A stretch of 64,000 nucleotides of DNA, taken from positions 85,784-149,783 of the forward strand of contig NZ_MAOC01000008.1 of NCBI RefSeq assembly GCF_001884135.1, given 5' to 3'. The first letter of the stretch is position 1. Each line of letters opens with the position of its first letter. The position numbers and the translations under genes were made by a program. Positions 1 to 9,220 of this stretch are shown piece after piece. Source of the stretch: Bacillus nitratireducens (GTDB lineage Bacteria > Bacillota > Bacilli > Bacillales > Bacillaceae_G). The notes below the pieces were generated by a model. That model did no database searches, was not told the origin of the DNA, and was given only the letters and a program-made list of their open reading frames with translations.

Positions 1-628
1 ACAATTCAAGAAACTGTTGATTCGTATACCCTTGTACAATTTCCTCTCGATAAGAAAGTCCTTCTTTCCAAGCAGTATCTAAAAACCCTGCCACATGCTC
101 TTCCATTTCTTCACTTTCTACTCCCTCGCCAATATAAGCAAGAAACTGGCAGCCTTTCTCTTTCAATAAAGAAACAGCTTTCTGCCCACTTTCATAATAA
201 CTAGTCAGAGATTGTCGTTCTTCAAGCACAGCGAAAGGCAGTGAGATTTCTCCTATACTTTGAAAAACAGATTTCGTCATTATAACGCCTGCCATGTTAT
301 TTTGCACCAACATATCTATGTATCTATTCTTATTTTCTATATTACAAACTACTACTTGATACCCTTCTTTATATGCTATTTCCTCAACGAAACGGAGCAA
401 AGTGATGTATGATGGATTATGCAAATTATCTACCAGTAATGCAATCATTGTTGAAGGTTGTTTAAATAAAGGCTTTGCTGTAGCATTCGGTCTATATTGT
501 AACTCTTCAATTGCTTGCTTTACTTGTTTTACCGTATCTTCATGGACATATCCTTTTTCATTAATAACTCTTGAAACGGTTGCAACTGAAACACCAGCCA
601 ATTTTGCAACATCACGTATAGTTGCCAC
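1..628 (-). CDS. LacI-family transcriptional regulator (3' end outside window)
   Basis: N-terminal ~209 residues of a LacI/GalR-type repressor; the C-terminus lies beyond base 1. The first ~20 residues form the classic helix-turn-helix (TIRDVAKLAGVSVATVSRVI). The hinge region (YRPNATAK) and the start of a periplasmic-binding-protein-like effector domain follow. A GTG start at 626-628 is chosen because it sits just after an AGGGGTGA ribosome binding site (632-640) and directly precedes the HTH. An overlapping ATG is in another frame. Effector and target operon cannot be seen, since no sugar genes are visible. Family assignment is firm; the specific role is unknown. Confidence 0.88.
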   Translation of the reverse strand, partial: MATIRDVAKLAGVSVATVSRVINEKGYVHEDTVKQVKQAIEELQYRPNATAKPLFKQPSTMIALLVDNLHNPSYITLLRFVEEIAYKEGYQVVVCNIENKNRYIDMLVQNNMAGVIMTKSVFQSIGEISLPFAVLEERQSLTSYYESGQKAVSLLKEKGCQFLAYIGEGVESEEMEEHVAGFLDTAWKEGLSYREEIVQGYTNQQFLEL

Positions 629-742
629 ATCGTCACCCCTTAATATGGTAATAGATTACAATTTTAAACTAAACCAAAATATAACATTCGTCAAGAATAT
701 TGTTTTATATTTCTGAAAATTGTTACACAACTTTCACTTTGC

Positions 743-1219
743 TTACAAAATATATTCCAACTGAATTTCATGTAAAATTGCAATATTATCATAACCAATA
801 AACGGAATTTCTTTCTTTATTTTTCGTGCTTCCTTTACGGCGTCCATGTATAAGTTCGTCATTATGAAATTACGTTTTTGATAAAATCGGAGTGCGTTCA
901 TATTATCATTCGTCGTAATGAGCCACACTTTTTCACACTCATTTTCCCTTGCCATTTGCAATACACAATCCACCAGTTCTGTCCCAATCCCATTTCCCTC
1001 CTCAAAACTATCTAACGACACAATTTCACACATGTTTTTTAGCACTTCACACGTTATAATTCCCACTATTCTGTCATTTTTAAGCGCGATAAAACCAGGT
1101 AATTGTTCTAATTGATGTGCTCTGCCTCGCGAGACCATCATTGAACTCCCCCAGTTTTCACACATAAACACCCGAATTGTTTCTTTCATTTCTGGTGTAA
1201 TTTTTTGTATATGAACCAT
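743..1219 (-). CDS. GNAT-family N-acetyltransferase
   Basis: 158-residue stand-alone GNAT fold. The acetyl-CoA pyrophosphate-binding signature is visible near residues 73-80 (EEGNGIGT). It is followed by the usual helix and a C-terminal motif (NALRFYQKRNF, about residues 106-116) typical of motif B. A GGGGAG ribosome binding site precedes the ATG. The substrate cannot be predicted. It is transcribed divergently from the neighbouring hydrolase gene and separated from the LacI gene by about 115 bases, so it is probably monocistronic. Confidence 0.85.
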   Translation of the reverse strand: MVHIQKITPEMKETIRVFMCENWGSSMMVSRGRAHQLEQLPGFIALKNDRIVGIITCEVLKNMCEIVSLDSFEEGNGIGTELVDCVLQMARENECEKVWLITTNDNMNALRFYQKRNFIMTNLYMDAVKEARKIKKEIPFIGYDNIAILHEIQLEYIL

Positions 1220-1301
1220 ATACGATTTCTCCCCTTTTTATATCATTGTGATACAATGTAAGTGTATCATATGTAGAGGTATTTGGAGGATGAGGTAAAG
1301 T

Positions 1302-2225
1302 ATGAAACGTTTTTTTACAGCATTGTTTACTATACTAGGTGCAATAACTGCGATTGGGATTTTCTTTACAAATAAAGTTATGTACTTGAAGAAAAAGACA
1401 GAGGAAGAAGTTTTAGAGCGTGAAACGAAAAAGCATTTTCATTTGGACGATTTTAACGCTATTCAAAAAGAAGAAATTCACATCTCTTCTCAATTTGGAT
1501 ACGAACTTCACGGATACTACATGCCAGCTGGGCATTCCAATAAATTTATGATTTTTTGCCACGGTGTGACTGTAAATAAAATGAATTCCGTTAAGTATGC
1601 AAACTTATTTTTAAGCAGAGGATATAACGTATTTATTTATGATCATCGCCGCCATGGTAAAACAGGTGGTAAAACAACAAGCTATGGATACTATGAAAAA
1701 CACGATTTAAAGTCAGTAGTTGACTGGCTAAAAGGTCGTTTTGGAACGAATATTATCCTTGGAATTCATGGTGAATCTATGGGGGCTGCAACCCTTCTTC
1801 AATATGCAGGGCTTGTAGAAGATGGTGCCGATTTTTATATTGCAGATTGTCCTTTTTCTGATTTTTACGGGCAATTACAGCACCGTTTAAAGGTTGAATT
1901 CCATTTACCTAAATGGCCTTTATTACCTTTAGCAAATGCTTTTTTAAAAGTGCGTGACGGTTATACGATTCGTGAAGTTTCACCAATCGATTGTATAAAA
2001 AACATTAACAATCCCGTTCTCTTTATTCATAGTAAAGATGACGATTATATTTTAGCTGATATGACGAAAGCGTTATATGAAGCGAAAGAAAATAATAAAC
2101 AACTTTATATTGCAGAACACGGTGCACACGCTTGCTCTTATAACGAAAATAAAGAAGAATATGAAGCAGCCGTTGATCAATTTTTAAACTCATATGTAAA
2201 AGAAACAAAAAACAGGCTTGCATAA
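1302..2225 (+). CDS. Alpha/beta hydrolase, membrane-anchored (YqkD-like)
   Basis: 307-residue alpha/beta hydrolase with one N-terminal hydrophobic segment (about residues 5-24), which suggests membrane anchoring or export. The oxyanion HG motif (FCHGVT, about residue 85), the nucleophile elbow GESMG (Ser159), an acid in the HSKDDDYIL region and a late His (AEHGAHA, near 275) complete a serine-hydrolase triad. Length and layout resemble B. subtilis YqkD; the physiological substrate is unknown. A good TTGGAGGATGAGG site precedes the ATG. The stop codon lies inside a shared terminator with the convergent small gene. Confidence 0.85.
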   Translation: MKRFFTALFTILGAITAIGIFFTNKVMYLKKKTEEEVLERETKKHFHLDDFNAIQKEEIHISSQFGYELHGYYMPAGHSNKFMIFCHGVTVNKMNSVKYANLFLSRGYNVFIYDHRRHGKTGGKTTSYGYYEKHDLKSVVDWLKGRFGTNIILGIHGESMGAATLLQYAGLVEDGADFYIADCPFSDFYGQLQHRLKVEFHLPKWPLLPLANAFLKVRDGYTIREVSPIDCIKNINNPVLFIHSKDDDYILADMTKALYEAKENNKQLYIAEHGAHACSYNENKEEYEAAVDQFLNSYVKETKNRLA

Positions 2226-2237
2226 GCCTGTTTTTTT
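2209..2237. terminator. Bidirectional rho-independent terminator
   Basis: Perfect stem aacaggctt/aagcctgtt with a GCAT loop, flanked by A and T runs, so it can serve both convergent genes. It overlaps the hydrolase stop codon. Confidence 0.8.
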
Positions 2238-2481
2238 ACTGCGCTAAAACGTCTGTAACTTGTTCCATGTTTTCAGAAATCCACTTTATTGCCTCATCTA
2301 GCGTCGGAAATTCCGTCGTTTGAAAGGTCACCTCATCTTGCAGTAACCAAACATCTTTCGGTTCTTGTCCTACACCTGCGATTGACCAATGAAGTAAACT
2401 ATATGGATGATTATCATTCAAAAATGATGCCCACGTGCGCTCATTTGCAATATTTTGTAGTGTTCGTAATTTTTTATCCAT
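2236..2481 (-). CDS. Small conserved protein, DUF2552/YqkC-like
   Basis: 81 residues with the motif [20 protein letters not shown] near the N-terminus. From memory this resembles the DUF2552 family typified by B. subtilis YqkC, a cytosolic Bacillus protein of unknown function. An AAGGTGA ribosome binding site lies 6 bases upstream of the ATG. It is convergent with the YqkD-like hydrolase; in B. subtilis yqkC and yqkD are also close together, which supports the assignment. Function unknown. Confidence 0.7.
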   Translation of the reverse strand: MDKKLRTLQNIANERTWASFLNDNHPYSLLHWSIAGVGQEPKDVWLLQDEVTFQTTEFPTLDEAIKWISENMEQVTDVLAQ

Positions 2482-2620
2482 CTTTCGTCACCTTACTCTA
2501 GTCAGTTATAAAAACTATTATAACACTCTCTTCTCTCTCAAACAAAGTGCTCTTTTTGTATTGTCAAGTACTCTCCCTGATTATATGATGAGATTAAGCG
2601 TTTGGGAAGGAGGGATTAGG

Positions 2621-2827
2621 TTGGCAAAAGTACAAATCAAAGTAAATGATAATGGCTCTTTTCGCGTTACAGGGGACGTGGAATTAGTTGACTCGCAAGG
2701 GAATGTATTTCCAGCAAAACCAGCATTTTCTTTATGTCGTTGTGGTTTATCGAAAAACATGCCTTATTGCGATGCTTCGCATAAAGGCAAATTCGAATCT
2801 GTTGTTAGAGCACCAGAGGCAGAATAG
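2621..2827 (+). CDS. CDGSH-type iron-sulfur protein
   Basis: 68-residue protein with a C-terminal zf-CDGSH motif, C-x-C-x2-S-x3-P-x-C-D-x-S-H (CRCGLSKNMPYCDASH). The three Cys and one His are expected to bind a 2Fe-2S cluster. The frame is open further upstream (from 2435), but the start is placed at TTG 2621 because GGAAGGAGGG lies 8-15 bases before it and the conserved sequence begins there. It is cytosolic; redox or Fe-S transfer functions are known for the family, but the partner here is unknown. A terminator follows directly. Confidence 0.85.
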   Translation: MAKVQIKVNDNGSFRVTGDVELVDSQGNVFPAKPAFSLCRCGLSKNMPYCDASHKGKFESVVRAPEAE

Positions 2828-2837
2828 TTTTGTACGT

Positions 2838-2868
2838 AACATGCACATTTTTTGTGCATGTTTTTTCA
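2838..2868 (+). terminator. Rho-independent terminator after CDGSH gene
   Basis: aacatgcac/gtgcatgtt stem with an ATTTTT loop, followed by a T run. Confidence 0.75.
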
Positions 2869-3006
2869 CTATTAACACCGTATACTTTCAACATTTCTAC
2901 TGATTTTATCCCCATTCCTATTACATCTATTTTCACACAATTCTTCACATTCGAATATTTTTTACTTTGCTTTTTTCTTTTTTGTGCTATAATGTGAGCA
3001 AACAAC

Positions 3007-3144
3007 ATCCTTCGGGGTCGGGTGAAATTCCCAACCGGCGGTGATGAAGCGAGAGCTTCTAAGTCCGTGACCCGTTTTCAACTCGAAAACGGTGGATCTA
3101 GTGAAACTCTAGGGCCGACAGTATAGTCTGGATGGGAGAAGGAT
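3007..3144 (+). ncRNA. FMN riboswitch (RFN element)
   Basis: All RFN hallmarks are present in order: CTTCGGGGTCGGGTG at the 5' end, the CCCAACCGGCGGTGAT block, AAGTCCGTGACCCG, a variable stem-loop, GGTGGATC-AGTGAAA-CTAGGGCCGACAGT, and the closing GGATGGGAGAAGGAT. It sits upstream of ribD, where FMN binding would favour termination of the riboflavin operon transcript. Confidence 0.97.
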
Positions 3145-3398
3145 ATGTTTTCTAGTAATTTTATATAGCGAATACACTTTTATTTCAGTATGCATATTTT
3201 TAAAGTTTCATTTTGAATCTTTATATATGTTTTATTTTGTATACTTATGTTTCTATACTGAAATAAAAAGATACGACTAGCGTTGAAAGAATTTGATATT
3301 TTGCTAGGTTTTTTCCTTATGCCAAAATATCAGTCATCGTTAGGTTTCTTTCCTATACTTTCGTATTCGAACTATATTTCTAGAAATCACGTCTCCCA
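3145..3398 (+). other. Unusually long linker between aptamer and terminator, with large inverted repeat
   Basis: About 250 bases separate the aptamer from the terminator. They contain a 14-bp inverted repeat (TTTTATTTCAGTAT near 3178-3191 and its complement near 3256-3270) and a smaller gatattttg/caaaatatc pair at about 3295-3332. An open frame from 3283 runs into ribD but has no ribosome binding site, so I do not call it coding. Confidence 0.5.
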
Positions 3399-3436
3399 AA
3401 CCCCAAGGATTTTATATCCTTGGGGTTTTTTGATTT
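3399..3436 (+). terminator. ribD leader: Riboswitch expression platform: terminator before ribD
   Basis: Stem AACCCCAAGGAT/ATCCTTGGGGTT with a 5-base loop, then TTTTTTGATTTTTT. It lies immediately upstream of the ribD ribosome binding site, as expected for transcription attenuation by FMN. Confidence 0.85.
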
Positions 3437-3456
3437 TTTCAGGAGAGGTGAAGAGA

Positions 3457-4569
3457 ATGACTGATCAAGAATATATGGCGCTTGCCTTGCAGTTAGCACA
3501 AGGTACATCAGGACAGACCAGTCCAAACCCTATGGTTGGTGCCGTTGTTGTTAAAGATGGAAAAATTGTTGGAATGGGTGCCCACATGTGTGCTGGTGAA
3601 GAACATGCTGAAGTTCATGCTCTTCACATGGCTGGTGAAAGAGCAAAAGGCGCTACTGTTTATGTAACACTTGAACCATGTAGCCATTTTGGAAAAACAC
3701 CCCCTTGCTGTGAATTACTCATTGAAAAGGGAGTTCAGCGTGTTGTAATTGCTACTCTTGATTGCAATCCACTCGTTTCCGGCAATGGAAAAAGGAGATT
3801 AGAAGAAACTGGAATCGAGGTAACTACTGGTGTTCTTGAGGCGGAAGCCACTTTATTAAATCGATACTTTTTTCACTATATGAAAACGAAACGTCCCTTT
3901 GTAACAATAAAAACAGCAATGAGCTTAGATGGAAAAACAGCAACTGTAACCGGTGAAAGCCAGTGGATTACAGGCGAAGAAGCACGCGCTGATGTTCACC
4001 AATATCGTCATATGCATGATGCTATCCTAGTCGGTGTGAATACAGTTCTAACTGATAATCCACACTTAACAACACGAATTCCAAACGGAGGTAAACATCC
4101 TATACGCGTTATTTTAGATACCCACTTAAGAACGCCGCCATCTTCTCATGTCATAACAGATGGCTTAGCTCCGACATGGATTATTGTCGGTAAGGATGTA
4201 AACAAAGAGAAAATAGCGTCTTATGAATCTAACAATATAGCTGTATTCCAAATGAAAACACAGCAAATTGAAATACAAGATGTCCTATCCCTACTCGGTG
4301 AGAAACAAATTCTTTCTCTGTTCGTTGAAGGTGGTCAAACGGTGCATGCAAACTTCTTAAAAACAAATAGTTTTAATGAAATTGTGACCTATATAAGCCC
4401 AAAATTAATTGGCGGAAAAGATGCACCCACCTTATTTGGCGGAGCTGGTTTTTCGAAGTTACAAGATGCACTTTCCTTAACAATTCAAGAGATGAAACAA
4501 ATCGGTAATGATATAAAAATTGTTGCAACCTTAAAAAGCGAGGTGACGGAATGTTTACAGGAATCGTAG
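3457..4569 (+). CDS. ribD: Riboflavin biosynthesis bifunctional deaminase/reductase RibD
   Basis: Two-domain enzyme that deaminates the GTP cyclohydrolase II product and then reduces its ribosyl chain. The N-terminal cytidine-deaminase-like domain carries the zinc ligands and catalytic Glu in HAE (residues 50-52) and PCSHFGKTPPC (74-84). The C-terminal reductase domain (about 145-365) contains MSLDGKTA and a GGQTV segment. The start at 3457 follows AGGAGAGG and gives about 370 residues, the usual length; a longer in-frame reading from 3283 would put the riboswitch terminator inside the gene. First gene of the rib operon; overlaps ribE by 19 bases. Confidence 0.95.
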   Translation: MTDQEYMALALQLAQGTSGQTSPNPMVGAVVVKDGKIVGMGAHMCAGEEHAEVHALHMAGERAKGATVYVTLEPCSHFGKTPPCCELLIEKGVQRVVIATLDCNPLVSGNGKRRLEETGIEVTTGVLEAEATLLNRYFFHYMKTKRPFVTIKTAMSLDGKTATVTGESQWITGEEARADVHQYRHMHDAILVGVNTVLTDNPHLTTRIPNGGKHPIRVILDTHLRTPPSSHVITDGLAPTWIIVGKDVNKEKIASYESNNIAVFQMKTQQIEIQDVLSLLGEKQILSLFVEGGQTVHANFLKTNSFNEIVTYISPKLIGGKDAPTLFGGAGFSKLQDALSLTIQEMKQIGNDIKIVATLKSEVTECLQES

Positions 4570-5195
4570 AAGAGTTAGGAACGATATCAAGCATGACTCA
4601 AAGTGGTGAAGCAATGAGGCTAACTATTAACGCAAACCAAATTTTATCAGATGTCAAATTAGGCGATAGTATCGCAGTTAATGGCATTTGCTTAACAGTA
4701 ACTACTTTTACGACTACTTCATTCACTGTCGACGCAATGCCTGAAACAATGAAAGCAACATCACTTCGTATGCTAAAGCCCAGTGCCAAAGTGAATTTAG
4801 AACGGGCGATGGCTGCAAATGGACGATTCGGTGGACATTTCGTCACCGGACATATCGATGGCATCGGTACGATTTTAACTAAAAAACAACATTACAATGC
4901 CATCTATTACAAAATAGCAATTTCTGATGAATTACTACGCTATTGTTTGCATAAAGGATCCGTTGCTGTTGATGGCACTAGCTTAACAATATTTGATATA
5001 GACGAATCTTCAATTACAATCTCACTCATCCCGCACACAGTAAATGAATCTGTCATCGGAGAAAAAAAAGCCGGGGACATCGTAAACATTGAGTGTGACA
5101 TGATTGGAAAATATATTGAACGCTTTATTTCAAAGCCCGCAAAAAGAACTGATTCAATGACCGAAAGCTTTTTACAAGAAAACGGATTTCTATAA
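4551..5195 (+). CDS. ribE: Riboflavin synthase alpha subunit
   Basis: 214 residues with the hallmark N-terminus MFTGIVEELG and two lumazine-binding repeats (about 1-95 and 96-195, each with an NGICLT- or DGTSLT-like motif). It dismutates two 6,7-dimethyl-8-ribityllumazine molecules to riboflavin. The start overlaps the end of ribD, suggesting translational coupling. Called ribB in older B. subtilis nomenclature. Confidence 0.95.
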   Translation: MFTGIVEELGTISSMTQSGEAMRLTINANQILSDVKLGDSIAVNGICLTVTTFTTTSFTVDAMPETMKATSLRMLKPSAKVNLERAMAANGRFGGHFVTGHIDGIGTILTKKQHYNAIYYKIAISDELLRYCLHKGSVAVDGTSLTIFDIDESSITISLIPHTVNESVIGEKKAGDIVNIECDMIGKYIERFISKPAKRTDSMTESFLQENGFL

Positions 5196-5207
5196 GGGGG
5201 AAGCACA

Positions 5208-6401
5208 ATGTTTCATCGTATTGAAGAAGCTCTAGAAGATTTAAAACAAGGAAAAGTCGTTATCGTATGTGATGATGAAAACCGAGAAAATGAAGGCGAC
5301 TTTATTGCTTTAGCAGAGTACATTACACCAGAAACGATTAATTTTATGATTACACACGGTCGTGGTCTCGTTTGCGTACCAATTACGGAAGGGTACGCAA
5401 AACGTCTACAGTTAGAACCAATGGTTTCTCATAATACGGATTCACATCATACTGCTTTTACAGTAAGCATCGATCACGTTTCTACAACAACAGGCATTAG
5501 TGCTCATGAGCGCGCTACGACAATACAGGAATTATTAAATCCCGCATCTAAAGGAACTGATTTTAACCGCCCTGGACATATCTTTCCATTAATTGCGAAA
5601 GAAGGTGGTGTCCTTCGCCGCGCGGGTCATACAGAAGCTGCTGTCGATTTAGCAAAACTTTGCGGAGCTGAGCCAGCTGGCGTCATTTGCGAGATTATAA
5701 ATGAAGATGGGACGATGGCACGTGTACCTGATTTACTAGAGTGCGCCAAACAATTTGATATAAAAATGATTACAATTGAAGATCTAATTGCTTATCGCCG
5801 CCATCATGAAACACTTGTGACGAGAGAAGTGGAAATTACATTACCTACAGATTTCGGCACTTTTCATGCAATTGGCTATTCTAACTCATTAGATATGAAA
5901 GAACATATCGCGCTCGTAAAAGGTGATATTTCAACAGGCGAGCCTGTACTTGTACGCGTTCATTCAGAATGTTTAACAGGAGATGTATTTGGTTCGTGCC
6001 GCTGTGATTGCGGACCACAGCTACATGCTGCACTTGCTCAAATTGAGCGTGAAGGAAAAGGTGTTCTTCTCTACATGAGACAAGAAGGACGCGGCATTGG
6101 CCTTCTTAATAAGCTTCGTGCTTATAAGTTACAAGAAGAAGGGCTAGATACTGTAGAAGCAAATGAAAAGCTTGGGTTCCCAGCTGATCTTCGTGATTAC
6201 GGTATTGGCGCTCAAATTTTAAAAGGTTTAGGCTTACAAAGTTTACGATTATTAACGAATAATCCACGAAAAATTGCTGGCTTACAAGGTTACGATTTAG
6301 AAGTAACCGAGCGTGTACCGTTGCAAATGCCAACAAAAGAAGAAAATAAAACGTATTTACAAACGAAAGTAAGCAAATTAGGACATTTACTAAACTTATA
6401 A
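5208..6401 (+). CDS. ribBA: Bifunctional DHBP synthase / GTP cyclohydrolase II
   Basis: 397 residues. The N-terminal half is 3,4-dihydroxy-2-butanone-4-phosphate synthase, with the acidic [11 protein letters not shown] motif near residue 21 and the RAGHTEA motif near 140. The C-terminal half is GTP cyclohydrolase II, with zinc-binding cysteines in [17 protein letters not shown] (about 250-270) and RQEGRGIGL (about 292-300). It therefore makes both precursors of the lumazine. An AAGGGGGAAG site precedes the ATG, 12 bases after ribE. Called ribA in B. subtilis. Confidence 0.96.
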   Translation: MFHRIEEALEDLKQGKVVIVCDDENRENEGDFIALAEYITPETINFMITHGRGLVCVPITEGYAKRLQLEPMVSHNTDSHHTAFTVSIDHVSTTTGISAHERATTIQELLNPASKGTDFNRPGHIFPLIAKEGGVLRRAGHTEAAVDLAKLCGAEPAGVICEIINEDGTMARVPDLLECAKQFDIKMITIEDLIAYRRHHETLVTREVEITLPTDFGTFHAIGYSNSLDMKEHIALVKGDISTGEPVLVRVHSECLTGDVFGSCRCDCGPQLHAALAQIEREGKGVLLYMRQEGRGIGLLNKLRAYKLQEEGLDTVEANEKLGFPADLRDYGIGAQILKGLGLQSLRLLTNNPRKIAGLQGYDLEVTERVPLQMPTKEENKTYLQTKVSKLGHLLNL

Positions 6402-6419
6402 TTAAGGGAGAGATAAATT

Positions 6420-6881
6420 ATGGTATTCGAAGGTCATTTAGTTGGTACAGGATTAAAAGTTGGGGTTGTTGTTGGACGTTTTAATGAATTTATTACAAGC
6501 AAGTTACTTGGCGGTGCTTTAGACGGATTAAAGCGTCACGGTGTAGAAGAAAATGATATTGATGTTGCATGGGTTCCTGGTGCATTCGAAATTCCTTTAA
6601 TCGCTAAAAAGATGGCTAGTAGCGGAAAGTATGATGCTGTTATTACATTAGGTACAGTAATTCGCGGTGCTACAACGCATTACGATTACGTTTGTAATGA
6701 AGTAGCAAAAGGTGTTGCCTCTTTATCACTACAAATGGACATTCCAGTTATTTTCGGTGTATTAACGACAGAAACAATTGAACAAGCGATTGAACGTGCA
6801 GGTACAAAAGCTGGTAATAAAGGATATGAATCAGCAGTTGCTGCAATTGAAATGGCTCACTTGTCAAAACAATGGGCATAA
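6420..6881 (+). CDS. ribH: 6,7-dimethyl-8-ribityllumazine synthase
   Basis: 153 residues, full length for the capsid-forming lumazine synthase. Visible motifs are GRFNEFIT near the N-terminus, VPGAFEIP (about 57-64), and [14 protein letters not shown] (about 83-96) with the catalytic His. It condenses the ribityl-aminopyrimidine with DHBP. Last gene of the operon, 18 bases after ribBA, with an AAGGGAGAG site, and followed by a strong terminator. Confidence 0.96.
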   Translation: MVFEGHLVGTGLKVGVVVGRFNEFITSKLLGGALDGLKRHGVEENDIDVAWVPGAFEIPLIAKKMASSGKYDAVITLGTVIRGATTHYDYVCNEVAKGVASLSLQMDIPVIFGVLTTETIEQAIERAGTKAGNKGYESAVAAIEMAHLSKQWA

Positions 6882-6886
6882 AAAAA

Positions 6887-6914
6887 TAAAAAAGAGGCTG
6901 CGGCCTCTTTTTTA
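6887..6914. terminator. Bidirectional terminator after ribH
   Basis: AAAAAGAGGC/GCCTCTTTTT stem with flanking A and T runs; it serves ribH and the convergent small gene. Confidence 0.85.
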
Positions 6915-7232
6915 TTTTTTTACTTTTTTCCGTACATCTTTTATTAATTCATCCATTGTTTTTCCTTCTGTTTGTATACGAAGTGTTTGTGCTGTTCTCC
7001 ATACATTCTCTCTTTTTTTCGCTTCTTCTATAATAGAAATTTCCTTCCTCACTTCTTTTAAATCTTTTCCTTCTGTTTCAAGTCCAAAATGTTCAGCTTT
7101 TGTTCGAAAATGTTGTTCAATTCTTTGTTGCATTTCTTTTTGTTCAGGATTTTCAGCCGCCTTAACTGGATCAGCACTTATCGCTTTTATTAAAATCAGA
7201 CAAGTCATAATGGTTAATATGTATTTGTACAT
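6912..7232 (-). CDS. Small exported protein with TEGK repeats
   Basis: 106 residues: an N-terminal signal peptide (residues 1-26, ending near VKAAE) and then a charged helical region. It contains two copies of a motif of the form LxxxTEGKxxxEL (LETEGKDLKEVRKEI and IQTEGKTMDELIKDV). The same motif occurs twice in the gene at 13315-13671, on the far side of the bio operon, so the two look paralogous. GGCGGAGGATT precedes the ATG. No enzymatic motif is visible; it is likely secreted or cell-wall-associated. Function unknown. Confidence 0.75.
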   Translation of the reverse strand: MYKYILTIMTCLILIKAISADPVKAAENPEQKEMQQRIEQHFRTKAEHFGLETEGKDLKEVRKEISIIEEAKKRENVWRTAQTLRIQTEGKTMDELIKDVRKKVKK

Positions 7233-7370
7233 GTAAAATCCTCCGCCCCGATATAAATTACATTTTTACTATGTACAATTGGGGCTTGGAAAATTCGTCC
7301 ACAAAAATTTTTTTTCGTTCAAAAGCCACTACTATCAAGCCTCAACGGCCTTTTATTACATTTTATTTAC

Positions 7371-7400
7371 AAAAAAGCAAACCCTTTAAAGAGTTTGCCT
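7371..7400 (-). terminator. Terminator of the bio operon
   Basis: Read on the minus strand: stem GCAAACTCTTTA/GGGTTTGC-type hairpin (gcaaac/gtttgc) followed by TTTTTT, just after the bioB stop. Confidence 0.75.
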
Positions 7401-7410
7401 TTCATCTATG

Positions 7411-8409
7411 TTATAGCGCACATTCTTCAATCTCAAAACCTAAATCTTCAATCATACCCCAGTCCGCAGTCGGTTCTTGTCCAGCTGTTGTTAAGTAATC
7501 CCCTACGAAAATAGAGTTTGCCGCAAATAAACCGAGTGGCTGTACAGAACGTAAATTAAGTTCTCGGCCGCCTGAAATACGAATTTCTTTTGTTGGGTTT
7601 ACAAAACGCATCATTGCCAGCACTTTTAAACATTCTACAGGCGTTAATTCTTTTTGTCCTTCAAGCGGAGTACCCTTTACAGCAACAAGGAAATTACATG
7701 GAATAGAATCCGCATCTAAACGTTGTAATTCAAATGCAATTTCCGCTCGCTGTTCAATCGTTTCTCCCATTCCGAAAATCGCCCCTGAGCATGGAGAAAT
7801 GCCAGCTTGCTTCGCTTTTTGGACTGTATCAACACGATCGTCATACGTATGCGTTGAACAAATGCTATCGTAATTATTTGCATGTGTATTTAGGTTGTGG
7901 TTATAACGATGCACACCAGCATCTGCTAAAAGCCCTGCTTGATCTTCATTTAAAAACCCTAAACAACAGCAAATTTTCAAATCTGTCGTTTCACGAATTT
8001 CCTTAACTGCTCCAATAACGTGATTTACTTCTTTATCTGTCGGACGACGACCAGATGCAACAATACAATATGTACCTGCTTTACGACGAATTGCTTCGTG
8101 TGCTCCCTCAACAATTTTCTCTTGTGTTAACCATGCATATTTATCAATCGGTGCTTCTGAAATAATAGACTGTGAACAATAACCGCAATCTTCAGGACAT
8201 AATCCAGATTTCGTATTTATAATCATGTTCAACTTTACTTTCTTACCAAAATGATGATGGCGAACGATGTAAGCTGCATTCATAATTTCTAAAACTTCTG
8301 TATCATCAGCTTCTAATATTGCAATTGCATCTTCTTTCGTAATCATTTTTTCTTCTACTACGTCGTATGCAAGTTTTTTCCAATCCCTTTTTGTTTGTAC
8401 TTGTTTCAT
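7411..8409 (-). CDS. bioB: Biotin synthase
   Basis: 332 residues of the radical-SAM biotin synthase family. The 4Fe-4S/SAM motif CPEDCGYCSQS is at about residues 71-81. Conserved NHNLNT and SGGRELN segments line the substrate and 2Fe-2S site. It inserts sulfur into dethiobiotin in the final step of the pathway. It is the last gene of the operon, 1 base downstream of bioC, and is followed by a terminator. Confidence 0.97.
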   Translation of the reverse strand: MKQVQTKRDWKKLAYDVVEEKMITKEDAIAILEADDTEVLEIMNAAYIVRHHHFGKKVKLNMIINTKSGLCPEDCGYCSQSIISEAPIDKYAWLTQEKIVEGAHEAIRRKAGTYCIVASGRRPTDKEVNHVIGAVKEIRETTDLKICCCLGFLNEDQAGLLADAGVHRYNHNLNTHANNYDSICSTHTYDDRVDTVQKAKQAGISPCSGAIFGMGETIEQRAEIAFELQRLDADSIPCNFLVAVKGTPLEGQKELTPVECLKVLAMMRFVNPTKEIRISGGRELNLRSVQPLGLFAANSIFVGDYLTTAGQEPTADWGMIEDLGFEIEECAL

Positions 8410-8410
8410 T

Positions 8411-9220
8411 TCATCTCTTCCCCTCTTTTGTTATATACGCAAATAAAGCATGATATGTTGCCATTATCCCTTCTTTTCCCGTGAAGTCTCTTTCGTATAT
8501 ACGAAGCATCGTACGAAAGAGTGAAGGGCTTTGACAGTAAGACTCTTCATTACTATTGGTTGCCCCTACTTTTCGAATAGAATGTAGAAACTCCCTAACT
8601 TCTGTAAAGCTTTCTATGTAACACGTTTCAGAAACATGTACATTTCCTAATGGGTTTTTGCATATATTCACTAACTGTTCTTTCGAAACGAATCGTTGTC
8701 CTATTGAAGTACAATTGTGTATCCCCTTTTCTTTCTTAGCACGCCGAAAAGACGTATGCAATTCTTGAAAAGTCGTATTACCAAACGTGGAAAATAATAA
8801 TATTCCTTCTTCAGACAAATAGTTAAATAAATTTTCCACTGCCCCTTTTAAATCATTAAGCCATTGAAATGTAGCATTTGAAATAATGACATCATATGAA
8901 TTTTCTAATTTTAATTGTTCAATATCTTCACATCGAAACATCACATTTCCCACATTTTTTCTAGTTTTCGCGACTGCAATCATCTCATCGGCAAAATCCA
9001 CAGCTGTAATATGCGCCTTCGGAAATAAATTTGATAATTGCTCTGTTACATATCCTGTCCCGCATCCAAGTTCTAAAATACATATCGATGATGTTTCACT
9101 ATATCGTTCCTTCAATGTAGAAAGTAAGGAATGCGCCATCTTTTTTTGTACATTTGCATATTGATCGTAGGATACAGCCGCCCCGTTAAACCGTTTTTGC
9201 AGTAACGTTTTGTTGATCAT
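8411..9220 (-). CDS. bioC: Malonyl-ACP O-methyltransferase BioC
   Basis: 269-residue SAM-dependent methyltransferase with motif I ILELGCGTGYVTEQL (about residues 48-62), an acidic loop TAVDFADEM, and the N-terminal [13 protein letters not shown] signature of BioC proteins. BioC methylates malonyl-ACP so that fatty acid synthesis can build the pimeloyl chain. It overlaps bioH by 35 bases. Together with bioH it shows that this organism uses the BioC/BioH route rather than the BioI/BioW route of B. subtilis. Confidence 0.92.
   Translation of the reverse strand: MINKTLLQKRFNGAAVSYDQYANVQKKMAHSLLSTLKERYSETSSICILELGCGTGYVTEQLSNLFPKAHITAVDFADEMIAVAKTRKNVGNVMFRCEDIEQLKLENSYDVIISNATFQWLNDLKGAVENLFNYLSEEGILLFSTFGNTTFQELHTSFRRAKKEKGIHNCTSIGQRFVSKEQLVNICKNPLGNVHVSETCYIESFTEVREFLHSIRKVGATNSNEESYCQSPSLFRTMLRIYERDFTGKEGIMATYHALFAYITKEGKR

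Noticed and set aside
3283-3456. In-frame N-terminal extension of RibD by 58 residues
   Set aside because: It would be encoded by the riboswitch linker and terminator, has no ribosome binding site, and the shorter start has AGGAGAGG and the family length.
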